From contig JBCBJV010000017.1 in assembly GCA_038522945.1 (NCBI GenBank), positions 1 to 64,000 of the forward strand: a stretch of 64,000 nt of DNA, read 5' to 3'. Made by a program: the position numbers and the translations under genes. Shown piece after piece: positions 17,134-26,441 of this stretch. The notes under the pieces are model-generated. The model saw nothing but the letters and a program-made list of their open reading frames with translations. It had not been told where the DNA came from and ran no database searches. Source of the DNA: MED-G105 sp038522945. Its GTDB lineage: Bacteria; Pseudomonadota; Alphaproteobacteria; Caulobacterales; Parvularculaceae. Positions within the stretch are counted from its first letter, which is position 1, and every line of letters begins with the position of its first letter.

Positions 17134-18018
17134 TCAGGTTCCCCTGCCTGAACCGTGGCCAAACAATCTCGCGGAAGCTGCCCACCACCCGAAGGCACCC
17201 GCTTGAATGGCCGCGCGCTGGGCAGCGGCCTTGGAAGCAAAAAGACCGAAACATGTGGCCCCGCTCCCCGACATTCGCGCTGCAATGCAACCCTTAGATC
17301 GTGCCAGAAACGAGACGGTTTCGCCAACCACGGGGGCCTTTGTTTTCGCAAAAACTTCAAGGTCATTAACGGAGTTGGCCATCAAATCGACAACACCTGC
17401 AACCGTCGGTCGAGACAAGACTGGCATAAGCGGCAGTTTTGGGGTGCCCGGCTGACCATCAAAGGCCCGAAAAATCGCTCCCGTCGCCATGGGTACCCGC
17501 GGATTGACAAGGCACACCCAAAGCGGCGGCAAAGGTCTCGCTGGCGAAATCACTTCGCCGGCGCCGCTCACCTCAACGGGCACTCTGGAAAGGCACGCAG
17601 GAACGTCCGCCCCCAGAGAAAAAGCAAGGCGATGGAGAGCGGCCCGGTTTAGTTCCGTCTTCCACAAACGCTGCAAGCCACGCAGCGCCGCCGCTGCGTC
17701 TGCTGATCCACCACCTATCCCTGCTGCAATGGGCAAATTCTTGATGAGTTTGATTTTGGCACCGGTCTTCACCTGGCCTGCCTCGCGCAAGCGGTCGGCG
17801 GCTTTCCAGACGAGGTTTTTCTGGAGCGGCTCGCCACCTAGGTCATCTGCAAACGGACCATCGATCGTCAATGAAATGTCATCGCCTGGTGAGATCTCGA
17901 TGATGTCGCCATAGTCAGCAAAGACAAAGACACTCCGCAAATCATGGAGCCGATCAGGTCGCAGTGGGCCCACATGCAAAAACAGATTGATCTTAGCAGG
18001 GGCAAGCTCGCTGATCAT
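17134..18018 (-). CDS. ispE: 4-diphosphocytidyl-2-C-methyl-D-erythritol kinase
   Basis: 294 residues. A GHMP kinase of the non-mevalonate isoprenoid pathway: it phosphorylates the 2-hydroxyl of 4-diphosphocytidyl-methylerythritol with ATP. Typical segments are APAKINLFLHVG at the N-terminus (active-site Lys), LPIAAGIGGGSADAAAAL (the ATP-binding glycine-rich loop) and ARMSGSGATCFGLF near the C-terminus. The length is normal. It starts 29 nt after the TPR lipoprotein gene stops, so cotranscription is likely. It ends 94 nt before the WecA-like gene. Confidence 0.95.
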   Translation of the reverse strand: MISELAPAKINLFLHVGPLRPDRLHDLRSVFVFADYGDIIEISPGDDISLTIDGPFADDLGGEPLQKNLVWKAADRLREAGQVKTGAKIKLIKNLPIAAGIGGGSADAAAALRGLQRLWKTELNRAALHRLAFSLGADVPACLSRVPVEVSGAGEVISPARPLPPLWVCLVNPRVPMATGAIFRAFDGQPGTPKLPLMPVLSRPTVAGVVDLMANSVNDLEVFAKTKAPVVGETVSFLARSKGCIAARMSGSGATCFGLFASKAAAQRAAIQAGAFGWWAASARLFGHGSGRGT

Positions 18019-18047
18019 AGCGCATGGGGTCCTAACTATCAGGCGAG

Positions 18048-19763
18048 TTAGTTGATCTCGCCCGTTTTGGTTTGGTCTTTAGGCGGCAGCCCAGACGTAA
18101 TTTTTTCATCCAAATCCGCACGCAGATCATCTGCCGGCTCAAGGGTCAATGCGTGTTTCCATTGATAACGCGCCTCGCGGTTTCGGCCGAGACGCCAATA
18201 GACGTCCCCCAGATGATCCGTAATTGTCGGATCGTCCGGCTCCAGCGTGGCCGCCCGCTCTAGCTGAACGACTGCTTCGTCATAGTTCCCAAGCTGATAA
18301 TAGGCCCACCCCAAACTATCGGTGATGGCCCCTGAGTTCGGTTGCAAGGAGACAGCCTTTTCAATCAAGCCGAACGCCTCATCAAGGTTGAGGCCACGCT
18401 CCGCCCAACTATATCCCAGATAATTAAGCGTTGTCGCTTCCTCCGGGGCTAGCTCCACTGCTTTTTTCAAGTCTGCTTCGGCGGGGGGCCATTCATCAAG
18501 CTCAAGATAGGAGCCGCCGCGCACAATGAAGTAGCGCCAATCTTCCTTAGAAAGATCATCTCCGAGGCCGTCGATCGCATCACTCATGACATCAACAGCG
18601 GCCTGGTGATCGCCCTCGCTCGCATAGAGATTGCCGAGGGTCAGCCTGGCGTCCTGGGGATCTTCCAAAACCGTAACGACGCGCTTAAGGCGCGAAATCG
18701 CTTCTTCCTCGCGGCCAAGGCGGAAGAGCCCGCCCGCTAACTCGATTTGAGCCTGCTCATAATATGCCGATGTCGACGGGATCGGTGCCAAGACAGAAGC
18801 AGCGGCGTCAAAGTCATCATACGCATTGTAGATCGAAGCCACCAGGCGGCGCGCCTCAACTTGATCAGCATCCAGATAAATTGATAATTGACCTAGCGTT
18901 AAAGGCAAATTGAACCGGGGTGACCCAACGACAAACCCGGCCTCGCTTGCCTGTTGGCGTTGGACGGCTGCCTGCTCTAGGAGCGCACCGCCGAAGGAAT
19001 ACAAGGCAACGGAAACGCCCTGTGCCACGGTCAAATCGGCAAACGCCTTGGATGGTTCACCGGCGTCTAGCCGCGCCAACCCTTCCAACGCGAGACGCCG
19101 TGTTGGCCCCCGGTCTCGGGCCAGGACGTTGTAGTATTCCCGTGCAAGATCGGCGTTTTCGTGGCGCTCCAGATATGCGCCGAACGCAGCCCGACCAACT
19201 GGTCCGCCAAATCCTTTTGCCGACCCTTCATGGGCCGCGCCTGCGTTTTGGATCTCGCCTGCTTTTTCGTAAAGGAAGCCCGCATGGGTCGCATCAAACC
19301 CTTTGAAGAGATCGTCGCCACCGGCTTTCAGCTCGGAAAGAGCCTCGCGGGGGGAAGAAATCCCGGCGGTGAGCCAGACGCGCATAAGATGGGCGACAGA
19401 TTTCACGAACGGTTCGGAAAATTCAGTGTCCAAGGTCGTGAGGGCTTTTGTGTATTGTCGCGCTTTGATTTGCCGGGAAGCGATCGTCAGCTGGGTCAAA
19501 CCGGTCTTGTCTTCGATCCCCGCCTCAGCGATTTCTTCAGCATACCGCGATGCGGTATCAATGTTGCCGGCAGCCAGGTGGAAAAAGAACGCATCACGCA
19601 TGATCTTTTCCGCTTCCGGGACCGCATAGCTCGCCCCGGAAAAAGACTGCGCCGCTTCGTCGATCTGGTTAAAGCGGGCAGCAAAACGGCCGCTCAAATA
19701 TTCGCCGCTCGCATTTGAAAGCGGCGGCGTGGTCGCACAGCCGGCCGCAAAGAGGACTCCCAT
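18048..19763 (-). CDS. TPR-repeat lipoprotein
   Basis: About 571 residues from the ATG with AGGTGG 9 nt upstream. Many tetratricopeptide repeats fill the protein, clearest at the C-terminus (ALAYYQLGNYDEAVVQLERA type units). LFAAGCATT forms a lipobox with Cys at residue 9, which leaves a very short signal from this ATG. A real lipoprotein signal with basic KARK appears if translation starts upstream, for example at CTG 19808, just past the ETF-QO stop. An outer-membrane or periplasmic scaffold role is inferred. It resembles TPR proteins common in alphaproteobacteria next to ETF-QO and ispE. It is not the tad locus TadD by position. Confidence 0.8.
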   Translation of the reverse strand: MGVLFAAGCATTPPLSNASGEYLSGRFAARFNQIDEAAQSFSGASYAVPEAEKIMRDAFFFHLAAGNIDTASRYAEEIAEAGIEDKTGLTQLTIASRQIKARQYTKALTTLDTEFSEPFVKSVAHLMRVWLTAGISSPREALSELKAGGDDLFKGFDATHAGFLYEKAGEIQNAGAAHEGSAKGFGGPVGRAAFGAYLERHENADLAREYYNVLARDRGPTRRLALEGLARLDAGEPSKAFADLTVAQGVSVALYSFGGALLEQAAVQRQQASEAGFVVGSPRFNLPLTLGQLSIYLDADQVEARRLVASIYNAYDDFDAAASVLAPIPSTSAYYEQAQIELAGGLFRLGREEEAISRLKRVVTVLEDPQDARLTLGNLYASEGDHQAAVDVMSDAIDGLGDDLSKEDWRYFIVRGGSYLELDEWPPAEADLKKAVELAPEEATTLNYLGYSWAERGLNLDEAFGLIEKAVSLQPNSGAITDSLGWAYYQLGNYDEAVVQLERAATLEPDDPTITDHLGDVYWRLGRNREARYQWKHALTLEPADDLRADLDEKITSGLPPKDQTKTGEIN

Positions 19764-19809
19764 AGCAGGGATCCACCTCAGCCCTTGGCTTAGTTTACGG
19801 GCTTTCAGC

Positions 19810-21489
19810 TTACATGTTGGGATAGGTTGGGCCTCCGCCGCCTTCTGGAACAGTCCAGACAATATTTTGCGACGGATCCTTGATGTCACATGTCTTACAG
19901 TGAACGCAATTCTGGGCATTAATCTGGAAGCGTGGGTTCGTTCCATCATCATCTGTCAGGACCTCATAGACGCCAGCCGGGCAATAGCGTTGCGCAGGCT
20001 CGGCATAGGTCGGCAAGTTTACGTCGATCGGAATTGACGGCTCCTTAAGCATAAGGTGCGCCGGCTGGTCTTCTTCGTGATTTGTCCCGGAGAATGAGAC
20101 ATTCGTCAGGCGATCGAAAGTCAAAACACCGTCAGGTTTGGGATAGTCGATAGGTTTGAATTTTGACGCCGGCTCCGTGGAGGCTGCGTCAGTCTTGTCG
20201 TGATGCAGCGTTCCAAACAAAGAAAGCCCGGGCGCGACGGTGTTGGTCCACAAATCCAGCCCAGCAAACCCGATCCCACCGAGAACGGTGCCGAATTTGG
20301 TCCATAGGGGCTTGGCGTTCCGCGCCTGATAGAGTTCCAGCCGAACAGGCGATTGCTCATAGGCATCGGTGTAAGTTTCCAGCTCGTCACCCTCGCGCCC
20401 TTCAGTTATGGCATCGAATGCCGCGTTGGCGGCCATGATGCCAGTCAGCATGGCGTTATGATTGCCCTTGATCCTTGGGACGTTCACGAACCCAGCCGAA
20501 CATCCGATGAGCGCGCCACCCGGGAAGGTCAGTTTCGGCACGGACTGGAACCCGCCTTCTGTAATTGCGCGTGCTCCATAGGACAGGCGCTTGCCCCCCT
20601 CAAGTAGAGCCGCGATTTCCGGGTGCGTCTTGAATCGTTGGAATTCGTTATAGGGCGAGAGGTAGGGGTTCTTATAATTCAGGTGAACAACAAACCCGAG
20701 CGCAATGGTGTTATCGTCGTAGTGATAAAGGAATGACCCGCCACCCGTGGTGTTATCCAGCGGCCATCCAAAGGAGTGCTGGACGTGACCGGGACGCGAC
20801 TTCTCAGGGTCGATCTCCCAAAGCTCTTTAATGCCAATGCCATACTTCTGGGGATCGCGGCCGAGCGCGAGGTCATACTTGTCGATGAGGATCTTCGACA
20901 GGGAACCGCGGACGCCTTCGCCAATAAGGACATACTTGCCAAGGAGTTCCATGCCTGGCTCGTAGCTGTCTTTTTGAGCGCCGTCTTTGCCGATCCCAAC
21001 CTCGCCAACGACCACACCGCGCACCGCCCCCTTACCGTTGTAAAGGAGTTTGGACGCGGCCATACCGGGGTATACCTCAACGCCCATTTCTTCAGCTTGC
21101 TCGGCCAGCCACCGGCAGAGATTGCCCATCGAGACAATGTAATTCCCGTGGTTCTGGACCATGCCCGGCATCATAAAGACTGGCAGGTCTGCCGAGCCAG
21201 CCGGTCCAAAGACTTTGAAGCTCTCCGATGTCACCGGCACAGTGATGGGCGCACCTTTTTCATTCCAATCAGGAATAAGCGCATCGATCCCGGAAGGGTC
21301 CAGTACGGCGCCGGACAGGATGTGCGCCCCGACCTCTGAGCCTTTTTCGACAACCACGACATCGAGTTCTTGTCCGGTGGCCTCAGCACGTTGTTTCAGC
21401 CGGATCGCCGCGGAAAGACCAGCTGGCCCCGCGCCAACGATCACAACATCGAATTCCATGCTTTCGCGCTCTACGCCGTTCTCACTCAT
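19810..21489 (-). CDS. electron-transfer flavoprotein:ubiquinone oxidoreductase
   Basis: 559 residues from the ATG at 21489, preceded by AAGGA at 10 nt; an extension to 21609 is unlikely. It passes electrons from reduced ETF, fed by acyl-CoA and dimethylglycine dehydrogenases, to the membrane quinone pool. The FAD-binding Rossmann motif VIVGAGPAGLSAA lies at the N-terminus, the quinone-binding and membrane surface region in the middle, and the 4Fe-4S site in the C-terminal CPAGVYEV and NCVHCKTCDIKDP. All four cysteines are present. The etfA/etfB genes are not in the window. The downstream TPR gene begins about 46 nt after its stop. Confidence 0.96.
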   Translation of the reverse strand: MSENGVERESMEFDVVIVGAGPAGLSAAIRLKQRAEATGQELDVVVVEKGSEVGAHILSGAVLDPSGIDALIPDWNEKGAPITVPVTSESFKVFGPAGSADLPVFMMPGMVQNHGNYIVSMGNLCRWLAEQAEEMGVEVYPGMAASKLLYNGKGAVRGVVVGEVGIGKDGAQKDSYEPGMELLGKYVLIGEGVRGSLSKILIDKYDLALGRDPQKYGIGIKELWEIDPEKSRPGHVQHSFGWPLDNTTGGGSFLYHYDDNTIALGFVVHLNYKNPYLSPYNEFQRFKTHPEIAALLEGGKRLSYGARAITEGGFQSVPKLTFPGGALIGCSAGFVNVPRIKGNHNAMLTGIMAANAAFDAITEGREGDELETYTDAYEQSPVRLELYQARNAKPLWTKFGTVLGGIGFAGLDLWTNTVAPGLSLFGTLHHDKTDAASTEPASKFKPIDYPKPDGVLTFDRLTNVSFSGTNHEEDQPAHLMLKEPSIPIDVNLPTYAEPAQRYCPAGVYEVLTDDDGTNPRFQINAQNCVHCKTCDIKDPSQNIVWTVPEGGGGPTYPNM

Positions 21490-21791
21490 GTCTCTTGCTT
21501 CCTTCGTATCCCAGGGACGCTCGTTCTGTTTGTTGCATTCTGTCGATTGCCCATCTGCGGATTGGCCACTCTTCAGGACAGCGGCGCTTGCAAGCCGTCC
21601 GTTATGCACTGTGTTTTTGCAAAATCAACGAAGTATGACCATGTTACCGACCGCCGCGGCTCAGCAGGGATCAAGTCGCGATAAGGTTGCCTTCGGGCCC
21701 CTTGAGGCCGAGCCAATCGCTGGTCATACCGTCACTCGCCTGAACCGCTCGCCACAAAGGCACTAAGGAAAACCAAATAGGACTGACACCT
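21490..21791. other. divergent intergenic region without a gene (302 nt)
   Basis: The stretch lies between the ETF-QO start and the YhhN start and should hold both promoters. I found no convincing reading frame with a ribosome-binding site, no RNA gene and no strong palindrome. A GC-rich inverted element around 21690-21715 (CCTTCGGGCCCCTTGAGG) is weak. Nothing further can be supported. Confidence 0.5.
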
Positions 21792-22430
21792 TTGCCTGAT
21801 CTTTCTGCCACCTTCATCGCTGCTTGCATCTTCAGCGTGGCCATTCTCCTGTTAGCAGAGCGTAAACGGGCGCGTTGGCTGAAGGTCGCATCCAAATCAA
21901 CGGCGGCGCTCTCCTTCGTCGGACTCGCTCTGGCGAACGGGGCCACGCTAAGCGTCTACGGCTCGACCATCCTTGCGGGACTGATCTTGTGTGCGTTCGG
22001 GGACGCCTTTTTACTTGGAAGGCGCGCGAGGTTTTTTGCCGCTGGCATGGTCGCCTTTGGCTTAGGCCATTTGGCTTATTGTGGTGCGTTCCTTCCACGC
22101 ATGGAGGCATCAATCCTCCCCGTTCTTGCGGCCAGCGCCCTTATTGTCATCTCGGTTGTGACAATCCGGGCCCATTGGACCCAACTTGATGTCTTCCGTT
22201 GGCCGGTCATATTTTATGCTATGGTGATCGTTGCCATGTGCACCTTCGCCATCGGGTACGCGACCACCGGCGCACCTGGAGCGATCTACGCAGGCACGGG
22301 CGCAGCTCTCTTCGCTCTCTCCGATGTTGCCGTAGCAAGGGACAGATTTGGCGGGGATCATTTTGCAAACAAGATGATTGGCCTCCCGCTCTATTTTGGC
22401 GGCCAGATCGCCATCGCTCAGTCCGTGTGA
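21792..22430 (+). CDS. YhhN-family lysoplasmalogenase-like membrane protein
   Basis: 212 residues, starting at TTG with AGGA about 10 nt upstream. Seven or eight hydrophobic helices cover the protein. The YhhN/TMEM86 family signs are the early KSTAALSFVGLA stretch, GLILCAFGDAFLLG with its Asp, GLGHLAYCGAF, and the late ALFALSDVAVARDRF. TMEM86 proteins cleave the vinyl ether bond of lysoplasmalogens; bacterial members are less studied. Here the gene stands alone between ETF-QO (divergent) and the UDG gene (65 nt downstream). The family call is good; the substrate is inferred. Confidence 0.85.
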   Translation: MPDLSATFIAACIFSVAILLLAERKRARWLKVASKSTAALSFVGLALANGATLSVYGSTILAGLILCAFGDAFLLGRRARFFAAGMVAFGLGHLAYCGAFLPRMEASILPVLAASALIVISVVTIRAHWTQLDVFRWPVIFYAMVIVAMCTFAIGYATTGAPGAIYAGTGAALFALSDVAVARDRFGGDHFANKMIGLPLYFGGQIAIAQSV

Positions 22431-22495
22431 CAGTCCGTTTGACACGTGAGACCAAGGGCGATTTTGGCGTTTGACCTTTCAGCAGCTCTTGGCGC

Positions 22496-23410
22496 ATGAC
22501 TGAAGTAATGGGCGACCCTGGAAATGTACAGGCGCTGCATGCGCTGCTGCAATGGTACCGGACCGAAGGCATTTGTGATGTCGTCGGATCGACGCCAACC
22601 GTCTGGACCGAGCAAAAATACCCCGTGCCTGGACAGGGCGAGGTCAACGAGGCAGCTGCTGGTTTCGCTACTGAAACGGGCTTGGAAGCAACTCCGTTCA
22701 GCGGATCAACATCGCCCTTTGACCCGCCAGCCACACCACGAAAATCATCCCGAAAGAGCCCCGCACCTGTCGCCCGGATTGAGCCTTCCGGTCTTCTACC
22801 CGCTGATGAAGCGATTGCAGAAGCAATGGCGATCGCGGCAACAGCCTCCTCGATCGAGGCTCTGGACCAGGCGGTCGCATCATTTGACCACTGCCCCCTG
22901 AAAAAGAGTGCGCGCTCGACCGTCTTTATCGATGGGACCGAGACCGGACCGTTGCTGGTAATCGGCGAAGCCCCCGGTCGAGACGAAGACCGGATCGGCA
23001 AGCCTTTTGTCGGGCGTGCCGGACAGCTACTTGATAAAATGCTTGCAGCCATCGGTTACGGGCGGGCCGACAACACACTGATTTCAAATGTAATTTTCTG
23101 GCGGCCGCCCGGCAACCGCACGCCGACCCAAACGGAAATCGCCATTTGTCGCCCCTTTGTGGACAGGTTGATCGACTTGCACGATCCCAAAGCCATTCTC
23201 CTCGCCGGTGGTGCCCCCATGCAGGCGCTCCTTGGCATCACGGGCATCATGAGATCCCGTGGCAAATGGCAAGAGGTGAAAACCGCGTCCGGCAAAACGG
23301 TCCCGGCCCTGCCGATCTTCCACCCGGCATTCCTTTTGCGACAGCCTCAGCAAAAGCGACTGGCGTGGCAGGACCTGAAATCCATGGCCGCGCATTTAAG
23401 AGAGAGTTAA
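22496..23410 (+). CDS. family-4-type uracil-DNA glycosylase
   Basis: 304 residues. The UDG superfamily motifs are GEAPGRDEDRIGKPFVGRAG (residues 157-176) and IFHPAFLLRQP (274-284). The enzyme removes uracil from DNA by N-glycosidic cleavage. Family 4 usually has a 4Fe-4S cluster with CxxC near the N-terminus of the domain. Here only Cys133 (DHCPLKKSA) and Cys218 are evident, so the cluster may be partial or absent; I cannot tell. About 120 Pro/Ser-rich residues precede the core. It is not UdgX: the KRRIH insert is missing. The next gene is the lytic transglycosylase, 176 nt on. Confidence 0.85.
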   Translation: MTEVMGDPGNVQALHALLQWYRTEGICDVVGSTPTVWTEQKYPVPGQGEVNEAAAGFATETGLEATPFSGSTSPFDPPATPRKSSRKSPAPVARIEPSGLLPADEAIAEAMAIAATASSIEALDQAVASFDHCPLKKSARSTVFIDGTETGPLLVIGEAPGRDEDRIGKPFVGRAGQLLDKMLAAIGYGRADNTLISNVIFWRPPGNRTPTQTEIAICRPFVDRLIDLHDPKAILLAGGAPMQALLGITGIMRSRGKWQEVKTASGKTVPALPIFHPAFLLRQPQQKRLAWQDLKSMAAHLRES

Positions 23411-23586
23411 CAATGGTTTTCGTAATATTAAGCCATTGGAACAGATGCCGAGAGGGCAAGCGGTCGTGCCGCGTCGCCATCGAGGCAGACGACAACTGGA
23501 ACCCGCGACCTGGCTCGCGGTCAGTGAACTGGCGGAAATCATTTGGGCGCGCCTTAAGTTGCGACGCGCGTGAGGAGACAAAATCG

Positions 23587-25416
23587 ATGGGGGGAATTCC
23601 GGTGGGGTCGTGTCCATTCACCAAGAGCCAAGCTTGTTCGACGAGTGTCGCACGCCGTGCCTTTACTTCCATTCAAGCAGTAATCGCCGCAATCGTTTTT
23701 ACACTGATGGCTTCGTCAACCACGTTTGCGGCATCGACTGCAGGCGTTTCTGAATCAAGCCTTCCCGCTGCTCTGACCCAGAACGATATTGATCTCTACA
23801 AAGAGATCTTCAGCGTTCAGGAAAAAGGGGCATGGAAAAGCGCGGACAGCTTGATCGCCAAAATCGAAGATCCGATCCTGATGGGGTATGTTCTGCACCA
23901 GCGCTTGATGCACCCGACTGCCTACAGATCGTCATTCTCCGAACTGAAAGAATGGATGGCCTATTATGCAGACCATCCTGAAATCGCCGTTGAGATCCAC
24001 CGTCTCGCCCTGAAGCGTCGCCCCTCCCGCGCCCGCTCACCGGTGCGCCCCCATGTGCGCAAGTGGCGGCAAACGCCCCAAAAACCGCTGCATCCGGACC
24101 TTCTTGCTGACTATGACCGGACCAGCCGACCAACGCTCAATAGAATTGAAGGGCGCGTTCGGTATCTGGCCCGGAAGAAACAGGCGCTCAAAGCCTACAA
24201 GGAAATCCAGCGACACTTGCGTGCACGGACGATTACAGAACGCCAGTTCGACCGCATGAAAAGTTGGATCGCTGCCAGCCTTTACTATCAGGGCTATATC
24301 GACAAAGCGAAAAGCCTTGCCGTGGAAGCAGCAAACCGAAATGGATCCAGCGCAGTTCTTGCCCAATGGATCGCCGGGCTTATCGCCTTTCGCGAAAATG
24401 ATCGAGAGACCGCTTTTACTTACTTCAACGAAATGGCCGGTAATCCGCACCAGGAAGATGACCTGCGGTCTGCAGCTGGTTTCTGGGCCGCCCGCGCCGC
24501 GTTGGCCACGCAAAAAACCGATGCCATTGTTGGAAACCTTGAAATTGCCGCGGCATTTCCCTTTACATTCTACGGCCAACTCGCCCTGTCCCAACTGGGT
24601 CAGCGGTTCGATGTGGATTGGTCACAGCCCATGGTGACAGAAGATGGCTTGGCTCAATTGCTGGAGGCAGCGCCAAGAGTCCGCCGCGCCATTGCCCTCG
24701 CAGAAATAGGACGCAAAGAGGATGCCGACCGGGAGCTGCGCTGGATCAACGGAGCCATTGAACCTCACCTCGACTACGACTTGCTCGCGGTCGCCGCGGC
24801 GCTCGATTTGCCGGCAGCACAAATAGACATCGCCCTGAATGGCGATGCTGCCTACCTCGCCCCAGGGCTTTTCCCGATCCCCGATTATCAGCCTGCCAAT
24901 GGGTTTGAAACGGACCGTGCCCTGATTTATGCGCTTATGCGCCAGGAATCGAAATTCAAAACCGAGGCGACGAGCCGCGTGGGCGCCGCCGGCCTCATGC
25001 AGCTTATGCCACGGACGGCGTCTTTCATCGCCCGGGACCGTTCCCTGCGCACACGGAAAGGCCGGGAAAAACTCTATGACCCCGGCTATAATCTTCAGAT
25101 CGGACAACGCTACGTCAATCATTTGATCGAAACGAGTGCCAATGGCGATCTCTTTTCCATGGCCGTTGCTTATAACGGAGGTCCGGGGAACCTGCGGCGC
25201 TGGAAACGGGCAACGCAGATTGAAGATCCACTGCTTTTTATCGAGAGCATCCCGAATACGGAAAGTCGGGATTTCGTGGAAAAAGTGCTGACCAATTTCT
25301 GGGTGTATCGCGCCAGGCTTGGTCAGGCGACGCCGACACGGGACCGCGTGGCTGCGGGAGAATTGCCCCTCTATGAGGCTCTTGATCAAGCTCTGGATAG
25401 CGACGCGGACTTGTAG
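23587..25416 (+). CDS. soluble lytic murein transglycosylase (Slt-type)
   Basis: 609 residues from the ATG with GAGGAG 9 nt upstream; the longer frame back to 23146 overlaps the UDG gene and is not coding. A signal peptide of about 50 residues ends near TTFAAS, giving periplasmic export. The middle is a helical superhelix like the U-domain of Slt70. The C-terminal SLT domain has YALMRQESKF with the catalytic Glu, GLMQLMPRTA, and AVAYNGGPGNLRRW. It cleaves peptidoglycan between MurNAc and GlcNAc, forming 1,6-anhydro ends. The gene ends 36 nt before the converging tadC. The size is normal for Slt70. Confidence 0.92.
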   Translation: MGGIPVGSCPFTKSQACSTSVARRAFTSIQAVIAAIVFTLMASSTTFAASTAGVSESSLPAALTQNDIDLYKEIFSVQEKGAWKSADSLIAKIEDPILMGYVLHQRLMHPTAYRSSFSELKEWMAYYADHPEIAVEIHRLALKRRPSRARSPVRPHVRKWRQTPQKPLHPDLLADYDRTSRPTLNRIEGRVRYLARKKQALKAYKEIQRHLRARTITERQFDRMKSWIAASLYYQGYIDKAKSLAVEAANRNGSSAVLAQWIAGLIAFRENDRETAFTYFNEMAGNPHQEDDLRSAAGFWAARAALATQKTDAIVGNLEIAAAFPFTFYGQLALSQLGQRFDVDWSQPMVTEDGLAQLLEAAPRVRRAIALAEIGRKEDADRELRWINGAIEPHLDYDLLAVAAALDLPAAQIDIALNGDAAYLAPGLFPIPDYQPANGFETDRALIYALMRQESKFKTEATSRVGAAGLMQLMPRTASFIARDRSLRTRKGREKLYDPGYNLQIGQRYVNHLIETSANGDLFSMAVAYNGGPGNLRRWKRATQIEDPLLFIESIPNTESRDFVEKVLTNFWVYRARLGQATPTRDRVAAGELPLYEALDQALDSDADL

Positions 25417-25452
25417 GCGAAAACCGGAGTGAAGCTCGCCTAAGGTGCGCGC

Positions 25453-26433
25453 CTACTCCACGCCCATGACGCCCAGAACCGCAGGCCCGAGGATCACGGC
25501 GAACAGAACAGGCAGGAAGAAGCCGATCATCGGTACGGTGAGTTTTGGTGGCAGGGCTGCCGCTTTTTTCTCTGCTTCCTGCATGCGCATTTCCCGGCTT
25601 TCTTCAGCCAGAACCCGAAGCGACTGGCCGAGCGGCGTTCCGTATTTTTCCGACTGAACAAGGGCCGTCGTGACCGCTTTCACGACGTCCAGGCCGGTTC
25701 GGTCGGCAAGATTCTGGTAGGCCATACGGCGCTCCTGGAGATAGGACAGTTCCGCAACGGTAAGCGCAAACTCTTCGGCAAGTTCAGGAGAGCCTGAGGC
25801 AATCTCAGCGGACACTTTCTGAAAGGCGGCCTCAATCGACATGCCTGCTTCCACACAAATCAGCAGCAAATCGAGGCCATCTGGCCAGCCGAGTGTGATC
25901 AGCTGCTGCCGCTTAGACTTTGCATTCTTGATATAGACCCCGGGCAAGTAGGTACCGGCAAAAAAGCCAAACAATACGGCCAGAAGCCGACCAAAACTGT
26001 CGAGCTCCCCACCATTAAATCCGTATACCCAGATCCCCACACCGATCGCAGAGACGAACGGCATGCCGATCCGCGCCGCCATGAAGACAAAGACAGGTTT
26101 TTGCCCGCGGAAGCCAGCTTGCATCAGCGTCTTTCGCGCTTCATCGGCGTCAAAAACTTCAAACAATTTCAGGTTTTCAACGATCCGGCGCAGCGCCCCT
26201 TGGGCAGATGCCGATCTCAGCGATGCGTTGTTTCCGGCTCTTTTGGCGAATGAATCCCGCTGTTGCTGGCGCAGACGTTCACGATAATCGTTCACACCTT
26301 TCATGCGTTCCGCAAGACGGTCTTTTACCAGGAATGGTTCCACCAGCGTGTAGACAGTGCCGATCGCTGCCAATGCAACAAGCAGCGAAACCTGGAAGTC
26401 ACGGTCTGTAACTAGCTCTATAAAGCCGCCCAT
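25453..26433 (-). CDS. tadC: Tad pilus inner-membrane protein TadC
   Basis: 326 residues with type II secretion F-domain features and several membrane helices. Recognisable is the GLDLLLICVEAGMSIEAAF segment and the RTGLDVVKAVTTALVQSEKYGTPL motif. In Tad systems TadB and TadC form the platform in the inner membrane on which the CpaF ATPase acts to push Flp pilin subunits out. The start is 8 nt after tadB ends, so the two are tightly coupled. It is the last gene of the minus-strand tad operon in the window; tadD, E, F and G are not seen. Confidence 0.93.
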   Translation of the reverse strand: MGGFIELVTDRDFQVSLLVALAAIGTVYTLVEPFLVKDRLAERMKGVNDYRERLRQQQRDSFAKRAGNNASLRSASAQGALRRIVENLKLFEVFDADEARKTLMQAGFRGQKPVFVFMAARIGMPFVSAIGVGIWVYGFNGGELDSFGRLLAVLFGFFAGTYLPGVYIKNAKSKRQQLITLGWPDGLDLLLICVEAGMSIEAAFQKVSAEIASGSPELAEEFALTVAELSYLQERRMAYQNLADRTGLDVVKAVTTALVQSEKYGTPLGQSLRVLAEESREMRMQEAEKKAAALPPKLTVPMIGFFLPVLFAVILGPAVLGVMGVE

Positions 26434-26441
26434 TTTTCCGC

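Noticed and set aside
18048..19763. TPR lipoprotein as TadD of the pilus locus
   Set aside because: It is about 5.7 kb from tadC on the far side of other genes, is longer than usual TadD and sits beside ispE and ETF-QO.
22496..23410. UdgX-type uracil glycosylase
   Set aside because: The KRRIH insert that marks UdgX is absent.
23146..23586. Upstream extension of the lytic transglycosylase frame
   Set aside because: It overlaps the UDG gene in another frame, is Arg/Pro/His-rich like a shadow frame, and a GAGGAG site supports the ATG at 23587.
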